A stretch of DNA of 64,000 nt from CAIZQW01 sp942493055. GTDB lineage: Bacteria; Verrucomicrobiota; Kiritimatiellia; RFP12; UBA1067. Below, piece by piece: positions 17,686 to 25,420 of the stretch (the stretch's first letter is position 1; every line of letters begins with the position of its first letter). A program made the position numbers and the translations under genes. Where the stretch lies: positions 4,898,001 through 4,962,000 of the forward strand of contig OW818680.1 in assembly GCA_942493055.1 (NCBI GenBank). The letters are read 5' to 3'. The notes below the pieces were generated by a model that was given only the letters and a program-made list of their open reading frames with translations, had not been told where the DNA came from and did not search any database.

Positions 17686-19541
17686 AAATAGCACTGGTGA
17701 ATATGCCGTTTGCCATGACCTGTCTGCCTTCGCTCGGATTGGCCCAGCTTGAAGCCGTGTTGCATGCGCAGTTTGGGGAACAGGTAGAGGTGACAACGCA
17801 TTATCTCAATTTAGAATTTGCCAAGTTCGTGGGGGACATGGAACTCTACCATCACCCGTATTCACCGCACGGCTTCATGACTGACGCGGGGGAGTGGTTA
17901 TTCAGCGCTGTGGCTTTTCCAGAGATGGGCGATAATACCGAAGCGTATGTGAAGCGGTACTATTACGGCGAGAGTCCCGCTATTGTTAAGGCGCGGGATT
18001 TTATTCTGCGGCTAAGGCCTGAACTCGAGGCGCGCCTTGAGGCGTTGATTGAGCGCCATCAGCTGGCGGAGGCGGATGTTGTGGGGTTCACCCTGCTCTT
18101 TTCACAGACCGTGGCATCACTGGCATTGGCGCGCCTTCTGAAGCGGCGCAATCCAAGGCTGATCACGGTTTTTGGAGGGTCCGCTTGTGAGGGGGAGATG
18201 GGACAGGTTTATGTGGAACGTGTACAACACGTCGACTACTGTTTTTCAGGGCCTGCCCTTGTGAGCTTCCCTGATTTCATAAGGTGCCTGTTGGCTGGCG
18301 ATCAAGAAGGCTGTAGCCGTATTAACGGGGTCTTTTCTAAAACAAATCAGGCCTTATGGGGGGATGGCTGTGCAGGGACTGTGGCGCCCTTGGGCGATGA
18401 GTTAGATATTAATGCGAATATCATTCCTGAGTACAGCGGATTTCTGGACAGCCACGAGCGCTTATTCCCAAATCCGCAGCGCCCCCCTGTGCTCTTGTTT
18501 GAGACCTCACGCGGTTGCATACGGGCGCAAGGAGCCCCGTGTCGCTTTTGCGGGCTCAACGGGTTGAATGCGCGGTATCGGCAGATGCAGGCTGAGAAGG
18601 CTGTTCAACAAATTAACGCCTTGTGGCGCTATGTTCCACGGGCGCGTTTTATGATCGCGGTAGACAACCTGATGCCGCCAACGTATCCTCGTGAGGTATT
18701 CTCAGCACTGTCGCCGCCTGCTGGGGTTGCGATGCGTTATGAAGTGCGCTCCGATTTGCCTGGTTCGGATATCCAGGCGTTATGCCGTGGCGGCGTCACC
18801 TGGCTACAGCCGGGGATTGAGTCGCTCGCCACCGCCACGCTGACGTTGATGCGCAAGGGCATTACAGCTTTCAGCAATGTGCGATTTTTAAAAGAATGCA
18901 CGAGATATCCCGTCACGCTGGAGTGGAACGTGTTGATCGGTACGCCTGGGGAGTCGGAGAAGGTGTATGAGAAGTATCTTCAGGATCTTCCGCTGATGAA
19001 GCATCTTCCTCCGCCGACAGGGGCGTTCTCGGTCATGTTTGTCAAATACAGCGACTACTACGATCATCAGGCGGAGCATCATTTATCGCTTCAGCCGCAG
19101 GAGTTTTACACGTATATTTTCCCGTTCAGTCACGAGGATATAGAACGCGTAGCATATCGGTATGTCGACACGAACAGGAATCAAGATTGGCTGGATGCGT
19201 GGCTAGACCGGTTAAACGCGATCATCAGGTGCTGGCGGCAGCAATGGGAAGGATTGGATGGAAAGCCTTTGCCGCAACTCTGCATCACGGAGGCCGATCA
19301 AACGTTCCAGGTTTATGATACGCGCTCGGGGGAAGCCTTGTGGCATGACTTGACGCCCTTTGCCCACAGACTCCTGCTGTTCCTGGAAGCGCCTGCGACG
19401 GTTGCCGAGATGGTGGCGCATTGTGCTGCTGCTGAGGAGCGGATCGTAGAGCAGCTTCTTCTCTTTAGGGCGCGTGGTTGGCTGTTTGAGGAAGCGGGGA
19501 AGAGCATGAGCCTTGTTTGCAAAACAGCTCTGAAGCAATAA
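17682..19541 (+). CDS. B12-binding radical SAM enzyme, RiPP-maturation type
   Basis: A 619-residue enzyme matching the 'RiPP maturation radical SAM protein 1' family. The cobalamin-binding half begins IALVNMPFAMTCLPSLGLAQ and contains VGFTLLFSQTVASLALARLL and the family signature GGSACEGEMG. The 4Fe-4S motif is the family's unusual C-x7-C-x2-C (CIRAQGAPCRFCGLNG, Cys near 278, 286 and 289), not CxxxCxxC. The C-terminus (about 535-619) looks like a PqqD/winged-helix peptide-binding region ending SMSLVCK. Family members modify ribosomally made peptides, often by C-methylation. No precursor peptide was found nearby. It is the last gene of the operon, before the terminator at 19541. Confidence 0.82.
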   Translation: MKIALVNMPFAMTCLPSLGLAQLEAVLHAQFGEQVEVTTHYLNLEFAKFVGDMELYHHPYSPHGFMTDAGEWLFSAVAFPEMGDNTEAYVKRYYYGESPAIVKARDFILRLRPELEARLEALIERHQLAEADVVGFTLLFSQTVASLALARLLKRRNPRLITVFGGSACEGEMGQVYVERVQHVDYCFSGPALVSFPDFIRCLLAGDQEGCSRINGVFSKTNQALWGDGCAGTVAPLGDELDINANIIPEYSGFLDSHERLFPNPQRPPVLLFETSRGCIRAQGAPCRFCGLNGLNARYRQMQAEKAVQQINALWRYVPRARFMIAVDNLMPPTYPREVFSALSPPAGVAMRYEVRSDLPGSDIQALCRGGVTWLQPGIESLATATLTLMRKGITAFSNVRFLKECTRYPVTLEWNVLIGTPGESEKVYEKYLQDLPLMKHLPPPTGAFSVMFVKYSDYYDHQAEHHLSLQPQEFYTYIFPFSHEDIERVAYRYVDTNRNQDWLDAWLDRLNAIIRCWRQQWEGLDGKPLPQLCITEADQTFQVYDTRSGEALWHDLTPFAHRLLLFLEAPATVAEMVAHCAAAEERIVEQLLLFRARGWLFEEAGKSMSLVCKTALKQ

Positions 19542-19576
19542 AAAAGACGCATAGCCCGAGGGCGATGCGTCTTTTT
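19541..19576. terminator. Bidirectional rho-independent terminator
   Basis: A 12-bp perfect stem (AAAAAGACGCAT at 19541-19552 with ATGCGTCTTTTT at 19565-19576) encloses an inner GCCC/GGGC stem. The A-run and T-run make it work for both the radical SAM operon (+) and gapA (-). Confidence 0.92.
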
Positions 19577-19592
19577 GCTAGAACAGGCGGAA

Positions 19593-20594
19593 TTACTTCG
19601 CGATGACGCGAACCATTTCCAGGACCTTGTTGGAATAACCCCACTCGTTGTCATACCAGCTGACGATCTTCGCGAAGGTCGAATCCAGCATGATGCCGGC
19701 TTCGGCGTCGAAGATCGAGGTCTTGACTTCGCCACGGAAATCGGTCGAGACAACCTTCTCTTCCGTATAGCCGAGGATACCCTTGAGTTCGCCTTCCGAT
19801 GCTTCCTTCATCGCGGCCTTGATAGCATCGTAGGTGGTTTCCTTTGCGAGGACCACGGTCAGATCGACAACCGAGACGTCCGAGGTCGGAACGCGGAACG
19901 CCATGCCCGTGAGCTTCTTGTTGAGCTCAGGGATGACCTTGCCGACAGCCTTGGCTGCGCCGGTGCTGGAGGGGATGATGTTTTCGAGGATGCCGCGGCC
20001 GCCGCGCCAATCCTTCATCGAGGGGCCGTCCACCGTCTTCTGCGTCGCCGTAGCGGCGTGCACGGTGGTCATCAGACCCTTGACGATACCGAACTTGTCG
20101 TTCAGGACCTTGGCGATCGGAGCCAGGCAGTTGGTTGTGCAGGAGGCGTTTGAAATGATGGTTTCGCCGGCATACTTCTTGTCATTCACGCCGTAGACGA
20201 ACATCGGGGTGTCGTCCTTCGAGGGGGCGGAGAGGATGACCTTCTTTGCGCCAGCCGTGATGTGCTTGGTCGCGGTTTCCTTGTCGAGGAAGAGGCCGGT
20301 CGATTCGACGACGATGTCTGCGCCGACTTCGTTCCACTTCAGCTCTGCAGGATCCTTGACAGCGGTCAGGCGGATCTTCTTGCCGTTGACGATGAGGTTG
20401 GTGCCTTCGACCGAAACTTCGCCCTGGAACTGGCCATGGACCGAGTCATACTTCAACATATAAGCCAGGTAATCCGGGCTCAGCAGATCGTTGATGCCGA
20501 CGATCTCGATGTCTTTTGAAAAATTCTTCACTGCCGCGCGAAACACCATGCGTCCGATACGGCCAAAACCATTGATACCAACTTTGATTGCCAT
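19593..20594 (-). CDS. gapA: Glyceraldehyde-3-phosphate dehydrogenase, type I
   Basis: Glycolytic NAD-dependent enzyme converting glyceraldehyde 3-phosphate to 1,3-bisphosphoglycerate; cytoplasmic tetramer of 333 residues, the usual length. The NAD site is VGINGFGRIGRMVFRAA, the catalytic cysteine is in ISNASCTTNCLAP (about residue 152), the histidine in MTTVHAAT, and the C-terminal SWYDNEWGYSNKV is intact. An AAGGAG ribosome binding site lies 9 bases before the ATG. It ends at the shared terminator. The carbon from the nearby uronate pathway enters glycolysis at this step. Confidence 0.97.
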   Translation of the reverse strand: MAIKVGINGFGRIGRMVFRAAVKNFSKDIEIVGINDLLSPDYLAYMLKYDSVHGQFQGEVSVEGTNLIVNGKKIRLTAVKDPAELKWNEVGADIVVESTGLFLDKETATKHITAGAKKVILSAPSKDDTPMFVYGVNDKKYAGETIISNASCTTNCLAPIAKVLNDKFGIVKGLMTTVHAATATQKTVDGPSMKDWRGGRGILENIIPSSTGAAKAVGKVIPELNKKLTGMAFRVPTSDVSVVDLTVVLAKETTYDAIKAAMKEASEGELKGILGYTEEKVVSTDFRGEVKTSIFDAEAGIMLDSTFAKIVSWYDNEWGYSNKVLEMVRVIAK

Positions 20595-20659
20595 GACCTA
20601 TTTCTCCTTGATTGTGTTAGCCGCGGTCGCGACTTACGCTTCTTTTACGATTGATAATA

Positions 20660-20743
20660 TGGTGCTCGGGACAGGACTCGAACCTGCAAGGGTTTCCCCA
20701 CTAGCACCTCAAGCTAGCGTGTCTGCCATTTCACCACCCGAGC
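20660..20743 (-). tRNA. tRNA-Leu (anticodon GAG), CCA encoded
   Basis: Read on the minus strand, the 7-bp acceptor GCTCGGG pairs with CCCGAGC. The anticodon stem CTAGC/GCTAG holds loop TTGAGGT with anticodon GAG. A long class II variable arm (TGGGGAAACCCT) and a canonical T arm (GGTTCGAGTCC) follow, and the 3' ACCA is encoded in the DNA at 20660-20663. Confidence 0.96.
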
Positions 20744-20761
20744 GGTAAAAAGAAGGGCGAT

Positions 20762-20790
20762 ACTTTACTGGTTTCCTCGAAAAGTTGCAA
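20762..20790 (-). promoter_or_regulatory. Promoter of tRNA-Leu
   Basis: On the minus strand a -35 hexamer TTGCAA (20785-20790) is 17 bp from a -10 hexamer TAAAGT (20762-20767), 18 bp upstream of the mature tRNA 5' end. Confidence 0.6.
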
Positions 20791-20862
20791 GTACAAAACA
20801 GAAGGTTTTTTCATTTTCTGTGTTTTTTTGTGAAATGGTTCCTGTTGTCATTGCGATTCGGC

Positions 20863-20891
20863 TTGCATAAGGTGTTCCTTTTTGCCATACT
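20863..20891 (+). promoter_or_regulatory. Promoter of the rhlE leader
   Basis: TTGCAT (20863-20868), 17 bp, CATACT (20886-20891) in a 392-bp gap between tRNA-Leu and the helicase. It predicts a plus-strand transcript starting near 20898 with about 240 nt of untranslated leader. Confidence 0.5.
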
Positions 20892-20989
20892 AGCTCCTAT
20901 TACGTGTAAACCCTTGAGTGATATTGAGGCGACACATTGTAAAAAACGGGTCATTTTGTGTACCACCTTGTATGCGGAATGACGAAAAA

Positions 20990-21075
20990 ACATAGCCCTG
21001 CTGGGTATTGAGTAGGCTCAAAATCTACCGCCAGCGATGGTGCAAGGGGTTTAGAACCTCTCTTGCCACCATATT
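20990..21075 (+). promoter_or_regulatory. Structured leader segment upstream of the helicase gene
   Basis: The 392-bp gap 20744-21135 holds no gene. This part folds into several stems. GCTGG/CCAGC encloses TTGAG-TAGG-CTCAA, which competes with an alternative GTAG/CTAC pairing. Then ATGGTGCAAG...GGTT pairs with AACCTCTCTTGCCACCAT over about 15 bp with small bulges. No T-run follows, so it is not a simple terminator. It does not fit a tRNA. It may be a cis-acting leader that controls the helicase, for example by temperature, but that is inference. Confidence 0.45.
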
Positions 21076-21135
21076 AACAGAGTCACGTGTAAATGTCCGA
21101 CAGGAGTTTTTGCGCATGTCTCTAGAAGTTTAGTC

Positions 21136-23103
21136 ATGCATACAGAACACTCATTCGAACGGCGTGATCGCCGTCCGCGTCCTCCATTCAATCGTCGAAA
21201 CAATCGTCATCCGGGTCTTGCGGAGCGCGAATATGGTCCACGTGAGATCCCCAAGCCCAAGGGCGAGATTCCCGCTCATTTTGCCTCCTCTGTCTTTGGC
21301 CAGGTCAATCCTTTGATCCAGCATGCCGTGGCAGAAGAGGAATACTCCACGCCGACGCCTATCCAGGAGCAGTCTATTCCGCCGCTTCTGGAAGGACGCG
21401 ACCTGCTCGGGTGTGCGCAGACCGGCACGGGCAAAACAGCCGCTTTCCTGTTGCCGATCCTCCATCGTTTACTCGCGCAGCCTGCGCCCACAGTTCCGGG
21501 GCGTCCCCGGGCATTGATCCTGGCACCGACACGCGAACTGGCTGCGCAGATTGCCGAGAGCGTGGCCACCTACGGACGTTACACAGGCCTGCCCTTTGCC
21601 GTCGTCTTCGGCGGCGTGAGCCAATATCCGCAAGTGCAGGCTTTGCGCCGCGGCGCGGTCCTGGTTGTCGCGACACCCGGACGTCTGCTGGACTTGATGG
21701 AACAGCGCCATTTGACGCTTGATGGTATTGAAGAGCTTGTGCTTGACGAGGCCGACCGCATGCTGGACATGGGCTTCCTGCCTGACATCAAGAAGATCCT
21801 TTCGAAGCTGCCGGTTCACCGTCACTCGCAATTCTTCTCCGCAACGCTCTCCGCCGATGTCCTGCGCCTGGCGCAGCAGATGGTGGTGAATCCGGTCCAG
21901 GTGACGATTGAACCTGACAAGCCGACCGTGGACAAGATCCATCAGCGGGTGATGTTCGTGGATAAACCCAACAAGATCGCGCTTTTGGCCCATCTCTTCA
22001 AGATCCGTCCGGAGATGACCCGCGTGATTGTCTTCTCGCGTACGCGCCATGGCGCGGATAAGATTGTAAGCAAGCTGCTGGATCAGGATATCCCGGCGGA
22101 AGCCATCCATAGCGACAAGACGCAGCGTGCGCGCACGGACGCCTTGAATGCGTTCAAGAAGGGCCGCGTCCGCGCCCTGGTCGCGACCGATATTGCGTCG
22201 CGCGGTATTGACGTGGATGATGTTTCGCATGTCGTCAACTTTGATCTGCCTGAAGAGACCGAGTCCTATGTCCATCGTATTGGCCGTACGGCGCGCGCGG
22301 GAGCTTCCGGTTCAGCTATTTCGCTCGTGAGCGCGGAAGAACGCAATTTGCTGCGTGCTGTTGAGCGTATGATTAAGAAGTCAATCGAGATTGACCGCGT
22401 GGAGGAGTATCACTCGGAGCGCGCAGAGAAGGCCGCAGGCCGTGGCGCATCGGATAGCTTGCCGCGTCCGGACTGGGCTGGAAAGAAGAAAGTGTTTGGT
22501 ACCCGCGATGAGCGCCGCGCCAAGCAATTCAGGGAGCGTGCCCCGAGCCATGAAGGCCGCCGCCAGGCTGACTTCCGTGCTGACCGCGATGATGTCTCAG
22601 GAGGTGCTCCAAAACCAGAGGTTGCTGCTGAACGTCCGCCTCGTCCGGCGCGTCCGCCTCGTCCGGAACGTCCTGCGCGTGAAGAGCGCGCTCACGTGGA
22701 ACGTAAACCTGAAACCGTCCCCCAATACGTACGTAAACCAGAAGACCGTCCTCAGCAGGAACGAAAGCCTGATGAGCGGCCTCCTCGTCAGGAGCGCACG
22801 GAGCGCCCGCCGCGTCGCGACGCAGCTCCGGCTGCTGAACGCGGTGCAGGAGCTGAGCGTCCTTTCAAGCGTCCGTTCCGCGGAGACGAACGTCCGCCGA
22901 GAGGTGATAAGCCCTTCCGTAAGCCAGCAGAGCGGTCCGCACCCAAGGAGCAGGACAAGCGGAAGCATGACGGCGACGCACGTAAAAGTGACGCGCCTTC
23001 CCATGCCAAGCCTGCGCATCCTGCCGGCAAAGCAAAGCGGGAAGAGGGCGAAGCACAGCCTCAGAAGGCATCCCCGTTTTCCAAGTTCTTCAAAAAAAGA
23101 TAG
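21136..23103 (+). CDS. rhlE: DEAD-box RNA helicase, RhlE type, with long basic tail
   Basis: ATP-dependent RNA helicase of 655 residues. Core motifs appear in order: TPTPIQEQSIPP (Q motif), AQTGTGKT (Walker A), PTRELAAQ, TPGRLLDL, LDEADRMLDMGF (DEAD box), FFSATL, then RGIDVDDVSHVVN and HRIGRTARAG. Sequence around these motifs is RhlE-like rather than CsdA- or SrmB-like. From about residue 440 the protein becomes a disordered Arg/Pro/Glu/Lys-rich tail of ~215 residues with repeated RPPRPERPA-type units, likely for RNA binding. The ATG at 21136 has only a weak ribosome binding site and follows a long structured leader, which suggests post-transcriptional control. Confidence 0.92.
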   Translation: MHTEHSFERRDRRPRPPFNRRNNRHPGLAEREYGPREIPKPKGEIPAHFASSVFGQVNPLIQHAVAEEEYSTPTPIQEQSIPPLLEGRDLLGCAQTGTGKTAAFLLPILHRLLAQPAPTVPGRPRALILAPTRELAAQIAESVATYGRYTGLPFAVVFGGVSQYPQVQALRRGAVLVVATPGRLLDLMEQRHLTLDGIEELVLDEADRMLDMGFLPDIKKILSKLPVHRHSQFFSATLSADVLRLAQQMVVNPVQVTIEPDKPTVDKIHQRVMFVDKPNKIALLAHLFKIRPEMTRVIVFSRTRHGADKIVSKLLDQDIPAEAIHSDKTQRARTDALNAFKKGRVRALVATDIASRGIDVDDVSHVVNFDLPEETESYVHRIGRTARAGASGSAISLVSAEERNLLRAVERMIKKSIEIDRVEEYHSERAEKAAGRGASDSLPRPDWAGKKKVFGTRDERRAKQFRERAPSHEGRRQADFRADRDDVSGGAPKPEVAAERPPRPARPPRPERPAREERAHVERKPETVPQYVRKPEDRPQQERKPDERPPRQERTERPPRRDAAPAAERGAGAERPFKRPFRGDERPPRGDKPFRKPAERSAPKEQDKRKHDGDARKSDAPSHAKPAHPAGKAKREEGEAQPQKASPFSKFFKKR

Positions 23104-23125
23104 ATAGGAATGCCTCATATTTTTC

Positions 23126-23164
23126 AGCGCAACAGCGAATATTGCTATTTTGCTGTTTTGCGCT
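23126..23164 (+). terminator. Hairpin after rhlE, possible terminator
   Basis: AGCGCAA-CAGC pairs with GCTG-TT-TTGCGCT, an 11-bp stem with a small bulge, 23 bases after the helicase stop. No convincing T-run follows, so termination is uncertain. Confidence 0.4.
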
Positions 23165-23197
23165 TGATTCTGCAAATAGAATTCAGTAGCATTTGTT

Positions 23198-23226
23198 TCT
23201 GTAAAAAGAAACGGCTTTGCTATGAT
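23198..23226 (+). promoter_or_regulatory. Extended -10 promoter of the uronate locus
   Basis: An extended -10 TGCTATGAT (TATGAT at 23221-23226) with a weak -35 TCTGTA 17 bp upstream. A 25-30 nt leader with AGAGG and TAAGG ribosome-binding elements precedes the porin ATG at 23259. Confidence 0.5.
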
Positions 23227-23258
23227 GCAGAGTTTAAAGAGAAAGTTAAGAGGTAAGG

Positions 23259-24722
23259 ATGGAAAAGACACGCGGAATGGTGAAATCAGCAATCACAATC
23301 TTAGCGGCTCAATGCGCAGTTTGTTCAGCCTTCGCCCAATATAATATGGCTGAGATTATCAGCAAGGCTCAGGAGAATGCGCCTGTTCCCGAGGGACAGG
23401 CATTAAGCTGGGACGCAGGCGGCGATTTCCGGGTGCGCCATGAGATGTTTGACAATATGCCGCGCGGCGCCACCCAATCTCACAATGAATCCTATTTCCG
23501 CATGCGTGGGCGTCTTTGGGCAAAAGTGGAGAATGAGGATTTCACGATCTATGGACGTATTGCTGACGAATTCCGCGAGTATGTGACGGCGGGTCCGCGC
23601 ACGGCGACCTGGAATCCCAAAAATTATGCTCATACCCCGGGCGAATTGATTCTCGATAATTTGTATCTGGATGTGCGCAACCTGCTCTGGGACCGCGTCG
23701 ATTTACGCATTGGCCGTCAGGACCTTTATTATGGCGCAGGGCGCATGATTTTTGAAGGTACGCCCATGGACGGTTCGCGCACCATGTTTTTTGACGCGGC
23801 CAAAGCCGTTGTTAAGATTACCGAGAAGAATACGCTCGATGTCGTCGGGATTTATAACAGCCCCTATACCTTTGGCGCGGGCGATCCCAAACCGAATGGG
23901 GGCGGCGAGAACCTGCCATTAAACAGTATCGAGCCTTACAGTACCGGGATGGCTGAATGGGGCGGAGCGCTCTATTTCAAGTCAAAAGAGGTGGAGCACC
24001 TCCCCTTTGAGCTTTATTATATCTATGCGGACAGAAGCAACTATGAACTCGTCAATGGAACGGACATGCAGGGCCGCTGGATCAACACCCTGGGCCTGCG
24101 CCTGATGCCGAAGATCACGGAAGAGTTTTCCGCTGAGTTCGAAGGTGCTGCGCAGTATGGCCAGAAGGAGAGCGGTGCAGATGTCGGCGGACACATGGCT
24201 TATGTGGGATTGACGTATGCGCCTGTGATGGAATGCTTGGGGACGGCCAAACCGTATGCGACGCTGTCCACACTTTATCTTTCCGGCGACCGGGATAAGG
24301 ATCGGGGGACGTATCGCATGGGGGACAACGAGGACGACCGCTCCTGGGATCCGCTCTGGAGCCGCTACCCTTACTTCCTGAGTGAAATGTACGCCTATCA
24401 GAGTTATTATGGGCTCTGCTACTGGTCCAACATGATCTATCCGAACCTGGAAGTCGGTTGCAAGTGGCCGAACAAGCACTCCTTCTTTACCTCGTTTGGC
24501 CCGATGTATGCGGCTGTGCAGGATGGCCGTGGCGGCGGCGATGGCGCGCTGTACGGTTACTTCTGGCGTGGACGCTATGACTTCCCGATCTGGACAAAGA
24601 TTTTTGGCAAGCGCGGCAACTTGATGGGCCATGTTACGCTCGAGGTTCTGGAGCCTGGAGATTACAGTGCCACGGATGAACTGGCCTATTTTGCCCGCTG
24701 GGAAGTTAGCTTTACGTTCTAA
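23259..24722 (+). CDS. Alginate-export-family outer membrane porin (AlgE-like)
   Basis: A 487-residue outer-membrane beta-barrel. A signal peptide (SAITILAAQCAVCSAFA, cleavage near residue 27) is followed by alternating amphipathic strands rich in Tyr, Trp, Arg and Asp, such as FRVRHEMFDN, RVDLRIGRQDLYYGAGR and ARWEVSFTF at the extreme C-terminus, the terminal aromatic expected for barrel insertion. This matches the alginate_exp family, which includes exporters and general anionic-sugar porins. The next gene, eda, starts 12 bases downstream. In this context it more likely imports acidic oligosaccharides than exports polymer. An internal ATG at 23277 is an alternative start. Confidence 0.82.
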   Translation: MEKTRGMVKSAITILAAQCAVCSAFAQYNMAEIISKAQENAPVPEGQALSWDAGGDFRVRHEMFDNMPRGATQSHNESYFRMRGRLWAKVENEDFTIYGRIADEFREYVTAGPRTATWNPKNYAHTPGELILDNLYLDVRNLLWDRVDLRIGRQDLYYGAGRMIFEGTPMDGSRTMFFDAAKAVVKITEKNTLDVVGIYNSPYTFGAGDPKPNGGGENLPLNSIEPYSTGMAEWGGALYFKSKEVEHLPFELYYIYADRSNYELVNGTDMQGRWINTLGLRLMPKITEEFSAEFEGAAQYGQKESGADVGGHMAYVGLTYAPVMECLGTAKPYATLSTLYLSGDRDKDRGTYRMGDNEDDRSWDPLWSRYPYFLSEMYAYQSYYGLCYWSNMIYPNLEVGCKWPNKHSFFTSFGPMYAAVQDGRGGGDGALYGYFWRGRYDFPIWTKIFGKRGNLMGHVTLEVLEPGDYSATDELAYFARWEVSFTF

Positions 24723-24734
24723 TATGGAGATGGG

Positions 24735-25367
24735 ATGATGTTTTCACTCGATGTTCTTGCCCCCTATAAAGTCGTGCCGGTTATCGCCATTGACGATGTG
24801 GCCCATGCGGTCCCCTTGGCAGATGCGCTGATCGCCGGCGGGTTGCCGGTTGCCGAAATTACCTTCCGTTCCGCAGCGGCGGCGGAGGTCATTCGAACCA
24901 TGACGCGTGAGCGTCCCCAGATGATTGTGGGTGCGGGCACTGTTCTCTCGCCAGAGACGGCTGACCAGGCCAAGGCGTGCGGCGCAGTATTCGGTGTAGC
25001 TCCTGGACTCAACCCCCGGGTTGTCAAGCATGCCCAGTCATTGGGCATGCCCTTTATTCCCGGGGTCTCCAACGCCACGGATATTGAAGCGGCGCTGGAA
25101 CTGGGGTGCAAGGTCTTGAAGTTCTTTCCGGCGGAGGTGGCAGGCGGAGCGAAGATGGTCTCCGCCTTGTCAGCCCCTTATCAGCATATGGGCGTGAAGT
25201 TCATGCCGACGGGCGGATTGTCGCTCGAGAAGCTGGCAGACTATTTTAAGATCAAGACAGTCATGATCTGTGGCGGCACCTGGATTGCCAAGAAGGAAGA
25301 TATGGTCGCTGGCAACTGGGATGCGATAACAGCAAACTGCAAAGCAGTTTTGGCTCATTTCGCGTAA
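24735..25367 (+). CDS. eda: KDPG aldolase (2-dehydro-3-deoxy-6-phosphogluconate aldolase)
   Basis: Class I aldolase that splits KDPG into pyruvate and glyceraldehyde 3-phosphate, the last step of unsaturated uronate breakdown. The catalytic glutamate is in VAEITFRS (about residue 44) and the Schiff-base lysine in KVLKFFPAE (about residue 132). VGAGTVLS and FMPTGGLS phosphate-binding loops are present. At 210 residues it has family length. A GGAG ribosome binding site precedes adjacent ATGs at 24735 and 24738. It is 12 bases after the porin and upstream of kdgK, kduI and kduD, consistent with one catabolic locus. Confidence 0.95.
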   Translation: MMFSLDVLAPYKVVPVIAIDDVAHAVPLADALIAGGLPVAEITFRSAAAAEVIRTMTRERPQMIVGAGTVLSPETADQAKACGAVFGVAPGLNPRVVKHAQSLGMPFIPGVSNATDIEAALELGCKVLKFFPAEVAGGAKMVSALSAPYQHMGVKFMPTGGLSLEKLADYFKIKTVMICGGTWIAKKEDMVAGNWDAITANCKAVLAHFA

Positions 25368-25384
25368 TTTTGTAAAAACCGGTA

Positions 25385-25413
25385 TTGCCTGGGGTAAGCC
25401 GGTTAGGTACAAT
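25385..25413 (+). promoter_or_regulatory. Sigma70-type promoter giving a leaderless mRNA
   Basis: TTGCCT (25385-25390), 17 bp, TACAAT (25408-25413), then 7 nt to the ATG at 25421. No ribosome binding site lies between. The same arrangement precedes the downstream paralogue. Confidence 0.8.
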
Positions 25414-25420
25414 ACTCCTC

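Noticed and set aside
20995..21073. A second tRNA after tRNA-Leu, because the plus strand ends in GCCACCA
   Set aside because: No 5' partner for the acceptor exists, the apparent T loop TTTAGAA lacks the conserved A58, and no anticodon arm with a 7-base loop can be formed.
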